A DNA stretch of 64,000 nucleotides from Ignavibacteria bacterium (GTDB taxonomy: Bacteria; Bacteroidota; Ignavibacteria; Ignavibacteriales; SURF-24), in NCBI GenBank assembly GCA_025612245.1, contig JAAXKQ010000009.1:100567-164566 (forward strand), in the 5' to 3' direction. How positions within the stretch are numbered: the stretch's first letter is position 1; the number at the start of each line of letters is the position of its first letter. The notes beneath the pieces were generated by a model. It was not told the DNA's origin and did not search any database. It saw only the letters and a list, made by a program, of their open reading frames with translations. Below, piece by piece: positions 9,486 to 18,193 of this stretch. A program made the translations under genes and the position numbers.

Positions 9486-9527
9486 AAAAATCCGGTTTCA
9501 GGACCTCTGAGACCGGATTTTTTGTTT
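9486..9527. terminator. bidirectional rho-independent terminator
   Basis: A stem of about 15 bp (AAAAATCCGGTTTCA pairing with TGAGACCGGATTTTT) with a 7-nt loop, A-rich on the left and T-rich on the right. It lies between the convergent DUF1460 and nfo genes and can serve both strands. Confidence 0.9.
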
Positions 9528-9549
9528 TTAAGCGAATTTTTGATGAAAG

Positions 9550-10413
9550 CTACTTTTTGCTAAGGCTGAGGAGGGTTTCTATATTCTTCAGATCCTCGAG
9601 CTGTTCTTTTGAATCCTTCGGGGTCTCAAGTATCTTGGGGACGTTCTCAAGCCTCGTGTCGTTCATGATATTCCTGAAGCCTTCCAGGCCAATAAAGCCC
9701 TCGCCAATATGCGTATGGCGGTCGACACGGCTTCCGAGCTCCTTTTTAGAGTCGTTCATATGAATGCAGCTTAAGAGGTCAAGGCCTATGATTGCGTCAA
9801 ACTCCTTCATTGTATCTTCATATGCTTTTTCGCTTCTAAGGTCGTAGCCTGCCGCAAAAATGTGTGCCGTATCGATGCAGACCCTCATCCTGTCTTTATC
9901 TTCCACGCCGTCTATAATTATTCTTATTTCCTCAAACCGGCTTCCGAGAGTTGAACCCTGTCCTGCCGTCAGCTCCAGCATGCTTTTAACCTTAAAGTTC
10001 TGGGTCCTTTCATGTGCAGCGTTAAGCGAATCGATGATGGTCTTAAGTCCGTCCTCTACGCCGCGTCCGGTGTGAGCGCCGGGGTGGAAGTTAAGGGATT
10101 CAATCCCAAGTTTTTCGCAGCGCTCAAGTTCCTCAACAAAGGCGTCAACTGACTTTTTTAAGAGATCATCCTTACTGGCACAAAGATTAATAAGATAAGA
10201 ATCGTGGGCGATTACGGGTGAAATTTTTGTTTTACTAAGTTTATTTTTATAATTTTCAATTGTTTGTTCGCTGAGCGGTCCGTCGCTCCAGCGGTTGCCG
10301 TTTTTGGTAAATATCTGCATTGTCCGGAAGTTAAGCTTTCCTGCCAGGTCCACGGCTTTATCAACTCCGCCGGCAATTGAAGTATGTGCACCAAGTATAT
10401 GGTTAATTTTCAT
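9550..10413 (-). CDS. nfo: endonuclease IV (AP endonuclease)
   Basis: Cleaves DNA at abasic sites during base-excision repair, using three zinc ions. The 287-residue TIM-barrel protein starts INHILGAHTSIAGGVDKAV. It shows the metal-ligand segments NFHPGAHTG, LELTAGQGS, CIDTAHIFAAGYD, HMNDSKKELGSRVDRH and HIGEGFIG in order. It is a single-gene transcription unit, divergent from anmK. Confidence 0.96.
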   Translation of the reverse strand: MKINHILGAHTSIAGGVDKAVDLAGKLNFRTMQIFTKNGNRWSDGPLSEQTIENYKNKLSKTKISPVIAHDSYLINLCASKDDLLKKSVDAFVEELERCEKLGIESLNFHPGAHTGRGVEDGLKTIIDSLNAAHERTQNFKVKSMLELTAGQGSTLGSRFEEIRIIIDGVEDKDRMRVCIDTAHIFAAGYDLRSEKAYEDTMKEFDAIIGLDLLSCIHMNDSKKELGSRVDRHTHIGEGFIGLEGFRNIMNDTRLENVPKILETPKDSKEQLEDLKNIETLLSLSKK

Positions 10414-10461
10414 GCGATAGTTTAAATATTTTTATTTGTAACAAATAAGTTGTATGCAACG

Positions 10462-10482
10462 TTCACCGCTTTATGCGGTGAA
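10462..10482. repeat. short inverted repeat between divergent nfo and anmK
   Basis: TTCACCGC and GCGGTGAA (8 bp perfect) flank a 5-nt loop. It lies in the 40-100 nt between the nfo start and the likely anmK start. It is followed by A residues, not T, on the plus strand, so it is not a normal terminator. An operator or 5'UTR hairpin is possible. Confidence 0.55.
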
Positions 10483-10519
10483 AAACCAAAAAAATCTTGA
10501 GAGGATTAAAAGCAGCAAT

Positions 10520-11707
10520 ATGCAAAACTTAATTCAACTAAACAACAAGGGGAAAAAATACGTCATCGGGCTCATGTCCGGCACCTCGCTTGACGGGGTG
10601 GATGCCGTACTGCTGGAAATTACGGGTAATGGCACATCTACAAAGCTCAGGCAGATAGACTTCCTGGCCTACCCGTTTCCTGAAGGGCTCAAGGACCTTG
10701 TGCTTAAAAACTCAGCCCGCGAGACGAGCAACGTAGAAGACATCTGCAGGCTGAACTTCCTCATTCCAATGATATACGCCGATGCAATTAAGGCATTATG
10801 CAACAAGAACAGTTTCCCGCTGGAAAACCTGGATTTAATAGGAAGCCACGGGCAGACGATACACCACTTGCCGGATAAGCACAATATGTTCGGCTATGAG
10901 GTCAGGTCCACGCTTCAGATTGCGGATCCTGCCGTAATTGCAAAGTTAACCGGTGTTGTTACAGTTGGTGACTTCCGTACCGGGGATATTGCCCTTGACG
11001 GGCAGGGAGCGCCGCTAGTACCATTTTTTGATTACCTGCTCCTTTATTCGGATGAGCATAACCGCGCTTTGCTGAACGTGGGCGGGATATCGAACTTTAC
11101 CATACTTAAAAAGGGCGCAAAGCCGGCTGAAATAAGGGCTTTTGACACAGGTCCCGGCAATATGATGATAGACATACTGGCTCGCCGCTTTATGGGGAAA
11201 GAATATGATGAGGACGGTAAAACGGCACTTAGGGGAAAGGTTAATGAAAAACTTCTTGCGGCCTTAAAGGCCAAGGACACATATATAGAAAAGGCACCCC
11301 CAAAGTCGACCGGACGAGAGCTTTACGGGGAAGCTTACCTGAAAGAATTACTTGAAAAATACGTGGACGTTTCCACGGAAGACTGGATGTCGACTGTTAC
11401 AAACTTTACGGCCTATGCAATTTTCAGGAATTATGAGAAGTTCATAAGGGAGAAAATTGAAATAGACGAGCTTATTATCAGCGGCGGGGGAGCCAGGAAC
11501 CTGGCGCTCATAAAATTCCTGAAGGATTACTTTGGAGATAGTGTCAGTGTAATGAATATCGAAGAGCTAGGAATATCCTCAGATGCCAAGGAGGCAATCT
11601 GCTTTGCCGTACTGGCAAATGAGACAGTTTCAGGAAACACCTCCAACCTTCCAAGCGTAACTGGAGCTAAAAAGGAAACAATACTGGGAAAAATATGCCT
11701 GCCCTGA
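10520..11707 (+). CDS. anmK: anhydro-N-acetylmuramic acid kinase
   Basis: Phosphorylates and opens 1,6-anhydro-MurNAc during recycling of cell-wall fragments. The N-terminal phosphate-binding motif YVIGLMSGTSLDGVDAVLLE is diagnostic, followed by GSHGQTIHH, VGDFRTGDIALDGQGAPLVP, NVGGISNFT, FDTGPGNMMID and ISGGGARN. The frame is open from an ATG at 10454, but that reading would run through a hairpin and add 22 unconserved residues. I prefer the ATG at 10520, with GAGAGGA upstream. It overlaps the following SDR gene by 13 nt. Confidence 0.93.
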   Translation: MQNLIQLNNKGKKYVIGLMSGTSLDGVDAVLLEITGNGTSTKLRQIDFLAYPFPEGLKDLVLKNSARETSNVEDICRLNFLIPMIYADAIKALCNKNSFPLENLDLIGSHGQTIHHLPDKHNMFGYEVRSTLQIADPAVIAKLTGVVTVGDFRTGDIALDGQGAPLVPFFDYLLLYSDEHNRALLNVGGISNFTILKKGAKPAEIRAFDTGPGNMMIDILARRFMGKEYDEDGKTALRGKVNEKLLAALKAKDTYIEKAPPKSTGRELYGEAYLKELLEKYVDVSTEDWMSTVTNFTAYAIFRNYEKFIREKIEIDELIISGGGARNLALIKFLKDYFGDSVSVMNIEELGISSDAKEAICFAVLANETVSGNTSNLPSVTGAKKETILGKICLP

Positions 11708-12597
11708 AGGTTTTAATTACGGGAGGAAGCGGGCTTTTAGGCCAGTACCTTAATAAAGAGCTGAGCCGGAATTTTGAGATACTTACTCTTTATAACAGGA
11801 ATGAGGGTAACTGCAAAGGTTTTAATTCTGCGCGTGTTAATATACTTGATACAAACGGCCTTAGAGCTGCATTCAAGGCATTCTGTCCTGATGTTGTAGT
11901 TCACACTGCAGCCGTAGCCAATTCGGCAAAGGCAGAAAAAATGGCCTGGAGTGACGTTCTGGCAATTAATGTGGAAGGCACCAGAAACATTGCCCGGCTT
12001 TCTGAAGAATGCAATTCGAGGCTTATATATACCTCCACGGACCTTGTCTATGACGGCAGCCTTGGAATGATGCTGAAGGAAGATGCGGAATTAAACCCCA
12101 GGTCTCTTTATGCCGAAACCAAGCTGCTGTCTGAGGAGGCAATAAAAAACATAACCGGCAGTTACCTTATACTCAGGACTTCGCTTCTTTACGGCATGGG
12201 CCTTAACCATTCGGACTGTCACTTCCAGAGGATGTATGAAAGCCTGAAAAAGGGAGAAGAGGTAAGGGTTTTCTACGACCAGTTCAGAAGCCCGCTTTCT
12301 CTTTTTAATGCCGCTGAGATAATTTCCTGTCTCGTTGAAAAAGGGTTCACAGGTGAAATCATTAATTTGGGTGGGAGTGAAAGAATTTCGCGCTACGGTC
12401 TGGGAAGCATTCTCTGCGAGGAAGCCGGATTAGATAAATCATTTCTTAAGGCAATCTCTATGGATGAAGTTGAGGCTTCAGCGGTAAAGGATGTTTCCAT
12501 GGACACCGGAAAACTCCGGCAACTTCCGGGAATAGAACAAAAGAGCATAAGGCAGTCCGTAAGGGAAATAGTGGACCGGGAAAAAGAAAAATCCTGA
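11695..12597 (+). CDS. NAD(P)-dependent sugar-nucleotide reductase (RmlD-like SDR)
   Basis: Extended short-chain dehydrogenase of the RmlD/NAD-epimerase type, 300 residues. The nucleotide-binding motif ITGGSGLLGQYL is at residues ~7-18. The active-site pattern appears as TSTDLVYDG plus YAETK. RmlD reduces dTDP-4-keto-rhamnose; related proteins include the MAT2B-like clade. No other rhamnose gene is nearby, so the substrate is open. The ATG lies inside the end of anmK, so the two are co-transcribed. Confidence 0.75.
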   Translation: MPALKVLITGGSGLLGQYLNKELSRNFEILTLYNRNEGNCKGFNSARVNILDTNGLRAAFKAFCPDVVVHTAAVANSAKAEKMAWSDVLAINVEGTRNIARLSEECNSRLIYTSTDLVYDGSLGMMLKEDAELNPRSLYAETKLLSEEAIKNITGSYLILRTSLLYGMGLNHSDCHFQRMYESLKKGEEVRVFYDQFRSPLSLFNAAEIISCLVEKGFTGEIINLGGSERISRYGLGSILCEEAGLDKSFLKAISMDEVEASAVKDVSMDTGKLRQLPGIEQKSIRQSVREIVDREKEKS

Positions 12598-12874
12598 GTT
12601 TTAAATTATTTTATTGCGAAATTAAAAAAATCTTTTAGTTTATACATGAATTTAGTATTTAAGAAAATACTCTTTTTAGGTTGAAAGGTTAAATACTTTA
12701 TTTATGTCTTTTCAGCCTCCTTGCACAGGTCAAATTAGTGATTCTTGGTTAATTTAACATACATTCAGAAAACAAAGCGTCCCCGTGCTTTTCTCTGACG
12801 GGAAAGTCAATTTCCCATTTTAAGGGCGAACAAAAAATGCACCGGGATCGGAATCAAAATAAAAGGAGGAAAAA
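12598..12874. other. AT-rich intergenic region upstream of sodB
   Basis: 277 bp without a gene. It holds a weak hairpin followed by T residues (AGTATTT/AAATACT, 12654-12671, then CTTTTT), which may end the anmK-SDR transcript. The strong AGGAGG of sodB lies at its right end. I see no tRNA or clear promoter. Confidence 0.5.
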
Positions 12875-13471
12875 ATGGCTCTTTCGTTACCCGATTTACC
12901 TTATGCTAAAGATGCACTTGAACCTTACGTCAGTGCAAAGACACTTGAATTCCATCACGACAAGCACCACAATGCTTATGTTCAAAACGCCAATAAAATG
13001 CTTGAAGGTACAGACCTGGCAAATGCCGACCTGGAGACTATAGTAAAGAAGACTTACGGCGACCAGTCAAAAACCGGGCTTTTCAACAATGCAGCCCAGG
13101 TGTGGAACCACACATTTCTCTGGAACTCAATGAAGCCGAATGGTGGTGGAATGCCTACGGGCGAGATTGCAGGAATGATTGAAAGGGATTTTGGAAATTA
13201 CCAGAAATTTGTAGAAGAGTTTAAGAATGCCGGTGCCACACAGTTTGGTTCAGGCTGGGCCTGGCTCGTCTTAAAAGACGGCAAGCTTCAGGTTACAAAG
13301 ACTCCGAATGCCGATACGCCGATTGCACACGGCGAAAAACCTCTTCTGACAGTTGACGTCTGGGAACACGCCTACTACCTGGATTACCAGAACAGAAGAC
13401 CCGACTATCTTACTACATTTGTCGAAAAACTTATAAATTGGGATTTTGTAAACCAAAATCTCAAAAAATAA
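12875..13471 (+). CDS. sodB: iron-type superoxide dismutase
   Basis: Converts superoxide to hydrogen peroxide and oxygen. Metal ligands are visible in LEFHHDKHHNAYV, WNHTFLWNS and DVWEHAYYLDYQNRRPDY. The outer-sphere Gln is in the first-half position (NNAAQVWNHTF), as in Fe-SODs; Mn enzymes have Gly there. That favours Fe over Mn. The protein is 198 residues long, with no signal peptide, so cytoplasmic. An AAAAGGAGG ribosome-binding site precedes the ATG. Confidence 0.93.
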   Translation: MALSLPDLPYAKDALEPYVSAKTLEFHHDKHHNAYVQNANKMLEGTDLANADLETIVKKTYGDQSKTGLFNNAAQVWNHTFLWNSMKPNGGGMPTGEIAGMIERDFGNYQKFVEEFKNAGATQFGSGWAWLVLKDGKLQVTKTPNADTPIAHGEKPLLTVDVWEHAYYLDYQNRRPDYLTTFVEKLINWDFVNQNLKK

Positions 13472-13523
13472 TTGTTTTTTTTGACTATTCCTAATTGAAA
13501 ATAAGCCTTTTTGTTTTTAATTT

Positions 13524-13564
13524 GGGGCGCATGGGGGAAAGATTTCTCCCAACAATGCGCCCCA
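13524..13564 (+). terminator. terminator after sodB
   Basis: Long stem with GGGGCGCAT pairing with ATGCGCCCC and an inner GGGGGAAA/TTTCTCCC part, followed by a T-rich stretch (ATTGTTATTTATTTTTG). Confidence 0.8.
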
Positions 13565-13602
13565 TTGTTATTTATTTTTGAACTTTTTGAAAGGGAGTTA
13601 CT

Positions 13603-14262
13603 ATGAAAAAATTGTTGACTGTCTTAGTACTGTCTATACTGTTTGTTTCTTTTTCCTCGAGTAACAGCCAGGCACAGTTCAGGCTTAAGGTAGGCCCGCA
13701 AGTGGGTTTGAACTTTAATATTGGTACCGGATCTGATTTCGATAACACCTATACCGGTTTCGGTGCCCTCATAGGTGGTCAGGTGGATATGAACTTTACC
13801 CCGGTTTTAGGGTTAATTGCTAACATGCAGTTCTACGATAACAGGTATTGTTCATATGCAGAAGACCATACTACAGGGAATGGTATTCCGTATACTATGA
13901 CCAATTCTTTAAACCTTGCTTATTTTATGATTGAGCCTTTGTTCAAGGTCAGCTTACCTAACAGCAACTTTTTCTTCTTTATCGGACCTGCTATTGGTTT
14001 TCCGGTTGAATCAACAAATGAATTAAAACTTTCGGGCGATGTGACATTCGATAATGGCACAAAGAAAATTAAGGAATCGATGCAGGATACAAATGCCCGT
14101 TTTGAGCTTAAGCTGGGATCAGGCGTTGATATCAATCTGGGCGGCGTTTATTTAACTCCCCAGCTCTCGTTTGGATATGGCCTCACAAATATCGTGGAGA
14201 ATTCTGAAGCAAAAATTCTTACCATACAGCTTATGACAACTGTAAAGTTCAACGTGCTGTAA
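13603..14262 (+). CDS. small outer-membrane beta-barrel protein
   Basis: 219 residues with a signal peptide (LLTVLVLSILFVSFSSSNSQAQ). The rest consists of alternating hydrophobic/polar strands typical of an 8-stranded barrel of the porin/OmpA-like superfamily (FRLKVGPQVGLNFNIGTG at the mature start, VYLTPQLSFGYGLTNIV near the end). It does not end in Phe (last residues KFNVL). AAAGGGAG is the ribosome-binding site. It stands alone between two terminators. The function is not known; it could be structural or a small pore. Confidence 0.75.
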   Translation: MKKLLTVLVLSILFVSFSSSNSQAQFRLKVGPQVGLNFNIGTGSDFDNTYTGFGALIGGQVDMNFTPVLGLIANMQFYDNRYCSYAEDHTTGNGIPYTMTNSLNLAYFMIEPLFKVSLPNSNFFFFIGPAIGFPVESTNELKLSGDVTFDNGTKKIKESMQDTNARFELKLGSGVDINLGGVYLTPQLSFGYGLTNIVENSEAKILTIQLMTTVKFNVL

Positions 14263-14283
14263 TCTGAAAGTTTGAATAGAATA

Positions 14284-14321
14284 AAAAGCCTGCCCGACTT
14301 TTTTCGGGCAGGCTTTTTTTT
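14284..14321. terminator. bidirectional terminator between OMP gene and gatB
   Basis: AAAAAGCCTGCCCGA pairs with TCGGGCAGGCTTTTT around a short T loop. A and T runs on both sides fit use in both directions by the convergent genes. Confidence 0.92.
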
Positions 14322-15762
14322 ATCTCAAAGCATTTAGTCTTTTTCTCAGAATTTCGTTTACTGCCTTCGGGTTAGCCTTTCCTTTAGTCTCTTTCATTAT
14401 CTGGCCAACAAAAAATCCTATAACCTTTTCTTTTCCTGAGAGGAATTCTTTTACGTCCTTGGGATTACTTTCAAGCACGCTGTCTATTACACCTTCTAAT
14501 TCAGAAGTGTCGGTAATCTGTACAAGATTCCTTTCCTTGATAATTACGGCCGGATCCTTGTCCTCACCAAGCATAATCTGGAAGACGTCCTTTGCGATTT
14601 TTCCGCTTACTGTGTTGTCGTTAATGAGGTTAATGAGCCTGCCCAGGTTCTCCGGCCGAATGGAAAAGCTGCTGACAGTAATTTTGTTCTCGTTGACAAT
14701 TTTAAGGACTTCACCCATTACCCAGTTGCTTACAGATTTATAATCCTTGGTTACAGACACCGCCTTTTCGTAATAGTCTGCCAGATCTCTTGAAGAAGTC
14801 AGGATTTCGGCGTCATAGACAGGTAGGCTGAATTCTGAAATGAACCTCAATTTTCTTTCTTTCGGGAGCTCAGGCAGCCCGGCTTTAATCTCATTAAACC
14901 ATTCCTGGCTAATTGCAACGGGCATGAGGTCGGGTTCGGGGAAGTAGCGGTAGTCGTGCGCCTCTTCCTTGCTTCTCATTGGAAGTGCAATGTTATTGCC
15001 GGCATCCCAGAGCAGTGTCTCCTGAATAATCCTGCCACCGTCTTCAAGTATTTCAATCTGTCGGTCAATCTCGTAGAGCAAAGCCTTCTCGACATTTTTG
15101 AATGAGTTCATGTTTTTGACTTCGGTTTTTGTGCCGAGCTTTTTTTCGCCTTTTAGCCTGACGGACACGTTGGCATCGCACCTGAGGGAGCCTTCTTCCA
15201 TATTGCCGTCGCAGATGCCCAGGTACTGAACTGTCTGGCGAATGCGTGAAAGGTACTCGTAGGCCTCTTCGGGAGTATGCATATCCGGTTCACTGACGAT
15301 CTCTATAAGGGGAACGCCGCAGCGGTTTACGTCCACATATGTTGCCTCCGCAAGGTCGTGTATCGATTTCCCGGCATCCTCTTCCATGTGTATGCGTGTT
15401 AGCCCGATATTCCTTTTCGTACCGTCTTTAAGTTCAATTTCCACGAATCCATTTTCACAGATTGGTGCCTCGTACTGCGAGATCTGGTAGCCTTTGGGAA
15501 GATCGGGGTAGAAATAATTTTTTCTCGCAAAAACAGAGTCAAAATTAATTCTGCAGTTGGTGGCAAGCCCCATCAGGACGGCAAACTCGACCACTTTCTT
15601 GTTAAGTACCGGTAGTACGCCCGGGTGTCCGAGGCATATGGGGCAGACATTTGTATTGGGCGGGTTGCCAAACTTTGTAGAGCAACCACAGAAAATTTTT
15701 GTGTCGGTTAGTAGCTGTGCATGGACTTCAAGCCCAATTACCGCTTCGTATTCAGGATTCAT
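14320..15762 (-). CDS. gatB: Asp-tRNA(Asn)/Glu-tRNA(Gln) amidotransferase subunit B
   Basis: Part of GatCAB, which amidates misacylated tRNAs so that Asn-tRNA and/or Gln-tRNA can be made without the direct synthetase. The 480-residue protein has the GatB signatures GLEVHAQL, the zinc-site region (FCGCSTKFGNPPNTNVCPICLG), HMEEDAGKSIHD, VDVNRCGVPLIEIVSEPD, and the C-terminal YqeY-like tail domain. gatC is at 33.6 kb; gatA is not in the window, so the three genes are scattered. Confidence 0.97.
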   Translation of the reverse strand: MNPEYEAVIGLEVHAQLLTDTKIFCGCSTKFGNPPNTNVCPICLGHPGVLPVLNKKVVEFAVLMGLATNCRINFDSVFARKNYFYPDLPKGYQISQYEAPICENGFVEIELKDGTKRNIGLTRIHMEEDAGKSIHDLAEATYVDVNRCGVPLIEIVSEPDMHTPEEAYEYLSRIRQTVQYLGICDGNMEEGSLRCDANVSVRLKGEKKLGTKTEVKNMNSFKNVEKALLYEIDRQIEILEDGGRIIQETLLWDAGNNIALPMRSKEEAHDYRYFPEPDLMPVAISQEWFNEIKAGLPELPKERKLRFISEFSLPVYDAEILTSSRDLADYYEKAVSVTKDYKSVSNWVMGEVLKIVNENKITVSSFSIRPENLGRLINLINDNTVSGKIAKDVFQIMLGEDKDPAVIIKERNLVQITDTSELEGVIDSVLESNPKDVKEFLSGKEKVIGFFVGQIMKETKGKANPKAVNEILRKRLNALR

Positions 15763-15892
15763 ATAAATTTACTTTTTGAGAAATAATAAAAAAGCAATAT
15801 AAAGAATTCTGAAAAAAGTTTATAGACCTTTTGAAGCGGCATGAGGTGAATATTGAAGGAATTTTTGTTCGGGTAAGCCGAAGAAGAAGCTA

Positions 15893-15926
15893 ATAAGCCG
15901 CAGGACAAATTCATCCTGCGGCTTAT
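15893..15926 (-). terminator. hairpin downstream of the SGNH hydrolase gene
   Basis: Perfect 11-bp stem AAGCCGCAGGA/TCCTGCGGCTT with an 8-nt loop, ten bases after the stop of the minus-strand hydrolase. The T-run after it is weak. Confidence 0.65.
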
Positions 15927-15935
15927 ATATAAAGA

Positions 15936-16625
15936 TTAATCCAAAAGAGCCTTAAGCATCAGTCCGGCCAGGAATTTATTTCCCTTTGCATTCATGTGCA
16001 CCGCGTCGCGTGTTAAGACGCCCTCGTGGAGCTGTTTGGGATTATTCTTGAGCTCATAGTCAAGAAAAGCCTGCCTGAGATCGAGCAGCTGGCTCTTTGT
16101 CTCGCGGGCAACCCTGCGGCTTATGTCTGAATACTCATTGAGCATGGCGTCGTTTTTATTGAGGCTGTCTGACCTTTCACCAACAACGCTCGGGGTGCAC
16201 AAAATAACGCGGGCGCCTTTTGAAGTGATCTTGCCTATAATGTCTTTCAGGCCAGCTTCAAATTTCTCTTTTGGTGTTCCCCCAATTCCAAGCGCGTAAT
16301 GCCATACGTCATTTATTCCTATGTATATTACAACCGTAGTGGGGTTCTTTGAAAGGACGTCTTTTTCCAGCCTTGCCTGCAGGTCGGGCACCTTATTGCC
16401 GCTTATGCCGGCACCGATGACTTCAACGCCGAAGTCCTTATACTTTGATGCCATCGTGTCGCGCACCAGGGTGACGTATCCGCCGGGCTCATTGCCGAGC
16501 TGAGTAATTGAGTCGCCAAAGAAAACGATTTTTTCCCCTTTCTTGATCGAAAGAAGGCTGTAGGCAGAAAGGGTTGTCAACAGCATTGCTGAAGCCAATA
16601 TGGAGAGCAGAGTGATCTTTTTCAT
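15936..16625 (-). CDS. secreted SGNH/GDSL-family hydrolase
   Basis: Esterase/lipase-type hydrolase, probably periplasmic. Block I is FFGDSITQLG (nucleophilic Ser), block III is IGINDVW, and block V near the C-terminus has Asp and His in TRDAVHMNAKGN. The open frame starts at 16694, but its first 23 residues run into the terminator of the upstream operon. The internal ATG at 16625 gives a normal signal peptide (MKKITLLSILASAMLLTTLS), so I use it. The substrate is unknown; relatives deacetylate carbohydrates. Confidence 0.85.
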   Translation of the reverse strand: MKKITLLSILASAMLLTTLSAYSLLSIKKGEKIVFFGDSITQLGNEPGGYVTLVRDTMASKYKDFGVEVIGAGISGNKVPDLQARLEKDVLSKNPTTVVIYIGINDVWHYALGIGGTPKEKFEAGLKDIIGKITSKGARVILCTPSVVGERSDSLNKNDAMLNEYSDISRRVARETKSQLLDLRQAFLDYELKNNPKQLHEGVLTRDAVHMNAKGNKFLAGLMLKALLD

Positions 16626-16676
16626 TATTGTTATACCTGAATTTTTAGTTGTCAGTAAAATATTCAGGGTGAAAAG

Positions 16677-16713
16677 TAAAAAAAAAGCGGGCAATAGTCC
16701 ATATTGCCCGCTT
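16677..16713 (-). terminator. terminator of the nfnAB operon
   Basis: On the minus strand the stem AAAGCGGGCAATA/TATTGCCCGCTTT is followed by a run of T. It lies about 30 nt after the nfnB-type stop codon. Confidence 0.9.
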
Positions 16714-16743
16714 TAAGAGAAAGAAAATTTTAACCCGTGTGTA

Positions 16744-18165
16744 TCAGCTTTCAGGATTGGACAGGTAATCATTAATTGCCGAGGCGGCTTTTCTGCCTGC
16801 GCCCATTGCAAGAATGACCGTAGCGCCGCCCGAGACAATGTCACCTCCGGCAAAGACGCCTTTCTTTGAGGTTTTCATTGTGGATTCTTCAATTACAATG
16901 TTACCACGTTTATTGAAGTTAAGGTCGGGTGTGGTCTTCTGCAATATCGGGTTAGATCCGTTTCCGATGGCAATAATTGCCATATCTATATCCATCAGGT
17001 GCTCAGAACCGTCAACAGGTACGGGTTTCCTTCTTCCTGACTGGTCGGGTTCTCCGAGTGCCATCTTCTGGAGCCTGGCCTGTTTAATCCATCCGTCCTG
17101 GCCAATAAATTCAATTGGGTTTTCGAGGAACAGAAATTCAACGCCTTCCTCCTTTGCGTGATGGACTTCCTCTTTTCTTGCCGGAAGTTCCACTTCGCTT
17201 CTCCTATAAATAATATAAGCCTTCTTAGCACCCAGTCTTTTTGCAGTTCTTACCGCATCCATAGCCGTATTGCCGCCGCCGAAGACCGCAACGTTTTTAT
17301 TGCTACAGTTAAAGACGGGAGTGTCGTATTCAGGAAACTTGTAAGCCTTCATTAAGTTAACGCGTGTTAAAAACTCGTTTGATGAATATACGCCGTTCAG
17401 GTTTTCGCCTGGAATGTTGAGGAAATAGGGGAGTCCGGCTCCGACGGCAACAAACACCGCGTCATAGCCGTTCTGTAGGAGTTCGTCTATGGTATCCGTA
17501 AAGCCTATAACGGCATTTGTCTGGAAGTTGACGCCAAGTTTTTGGAGTGCTTCCACCTCAGCCTTCACGATTTCCTTTGGAAGCCTGAACTGTGGTATGC
17601 CGTAGACGAGTACGCCGCCTAATTCATGCAGTGCTTCAAAAATCGTAACCTCGTGCCCCATCTTTATAAGATCGCCCGCGCAGCTAAGGCCTGCAGGGCC
17701 GCTTCCGATGATGGCCACTTTTTTGCCTGTCCTGGCCTTAACCTGTGGTGTACGGATCCCTACGTTCTCCCTCTCGAAGTCGGCTACAAATCTTTCCAGG
17801 CGGCCGATACCAACTGCTTCATGCTTTTTCCCCATGATGCACTGGGATTCGCACTGAACTTCCTGCGGGCAGACGCGGCCGCAGACTGCCGGAAGGGCGT
17901 TGTCTTCTTTAATTTTTGCCGCTGCAGCGAGATAATCGCCCTGGGCTACAAGCCCAATAAAATCGCGTATCTTAACGCCTACGGGGCAGCCCTCAATGCA
18001 GGTAGGCTTAGGGCACTGGATGCACCTCAAGGCTTCCAATTTTGCCAATTCTTCGGTAAAACCCAAATTGACTTCATCAAAGTTTGTGACCCTTTTTTCT
18101 CCGGACTGTTCCGGCATTTTTTGACGTGGGATCTTCATTCTATCTTTTTTTGAAATTTCTTCCAT
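16744..18165 (-). CDS. nfnB: NfnB-type large subunit (GltD-like flavoprotein), NADH-dependent ferredoxin:NADP+ oxidoreductase
   Basis: 473-residue glutamate-synthase-small-subunit-like flavoprotein. The N-terminus carries the two-[4Fe-4S] Cys pattern (CIQCPKPTCIEGCPVG and CGRVCPQEVQCESQC). The FAD-binding motif KVAIIGSGPAGLSCAG follows near residue 148, then an NADPH-binding motif (VAVFGGGNTAMDAVRTA), and a C-terminal FAD motif (GVFAGGDIVSGGATVILAMGAG). With the adjacent NfnA-like gene this is the NfnAB/SudAB arrangement: electron-bifurcating transhydrogenase, or sulfide dehydrogenase-type activity. A stand-alone GltD is less likely because no gltB is present and the partner is present. Confidence 0.85.
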   Translation of the reverse strand: MEEISKKDRMKIPRQKMPEQSGEKRVTNFDEVNLGFTEELAKLEALRCIQCPKPTCIEGCPVGVKIRDFIGLVAQGDYLAAAAKIKEDNALPAVCGRVCPQEVQCESQCIMGKKHEAVGIGRLERFVADFERENVGIRTPQVKARTGKKVAIIGSGPAGLSCAGDLIKMGHEVTIFEALHELGGVLVYGIPQFRLPKEIVKAEVEALQKLGVNFQTNAVIGFTDTIDELLQNGYDAVFVAVGAGLPYFLNIPGENLNGVYSSNEFLTRVNLMKAYKFPEYDTPVFNCSNKNVAVFGGGNTAMDAVRTAKRLGAKKAYIIYRRSEVELPARKEEVHHAKEEGVEFLFLENPIEFIGQDGWIKQARLQKMALGEPDQSGRRKPVPVDGSEHLMDIDMAIIAIGNGSNPILQKTTPDLNFNKRGNIVIEESTMKTSKKGVFAGGDIVSGGATVILAMGAGRKAASAINDYLSNPES

Positions 18166-18193
18166 TTATTTACTCCGCTCGCTTTTTTTGGTT

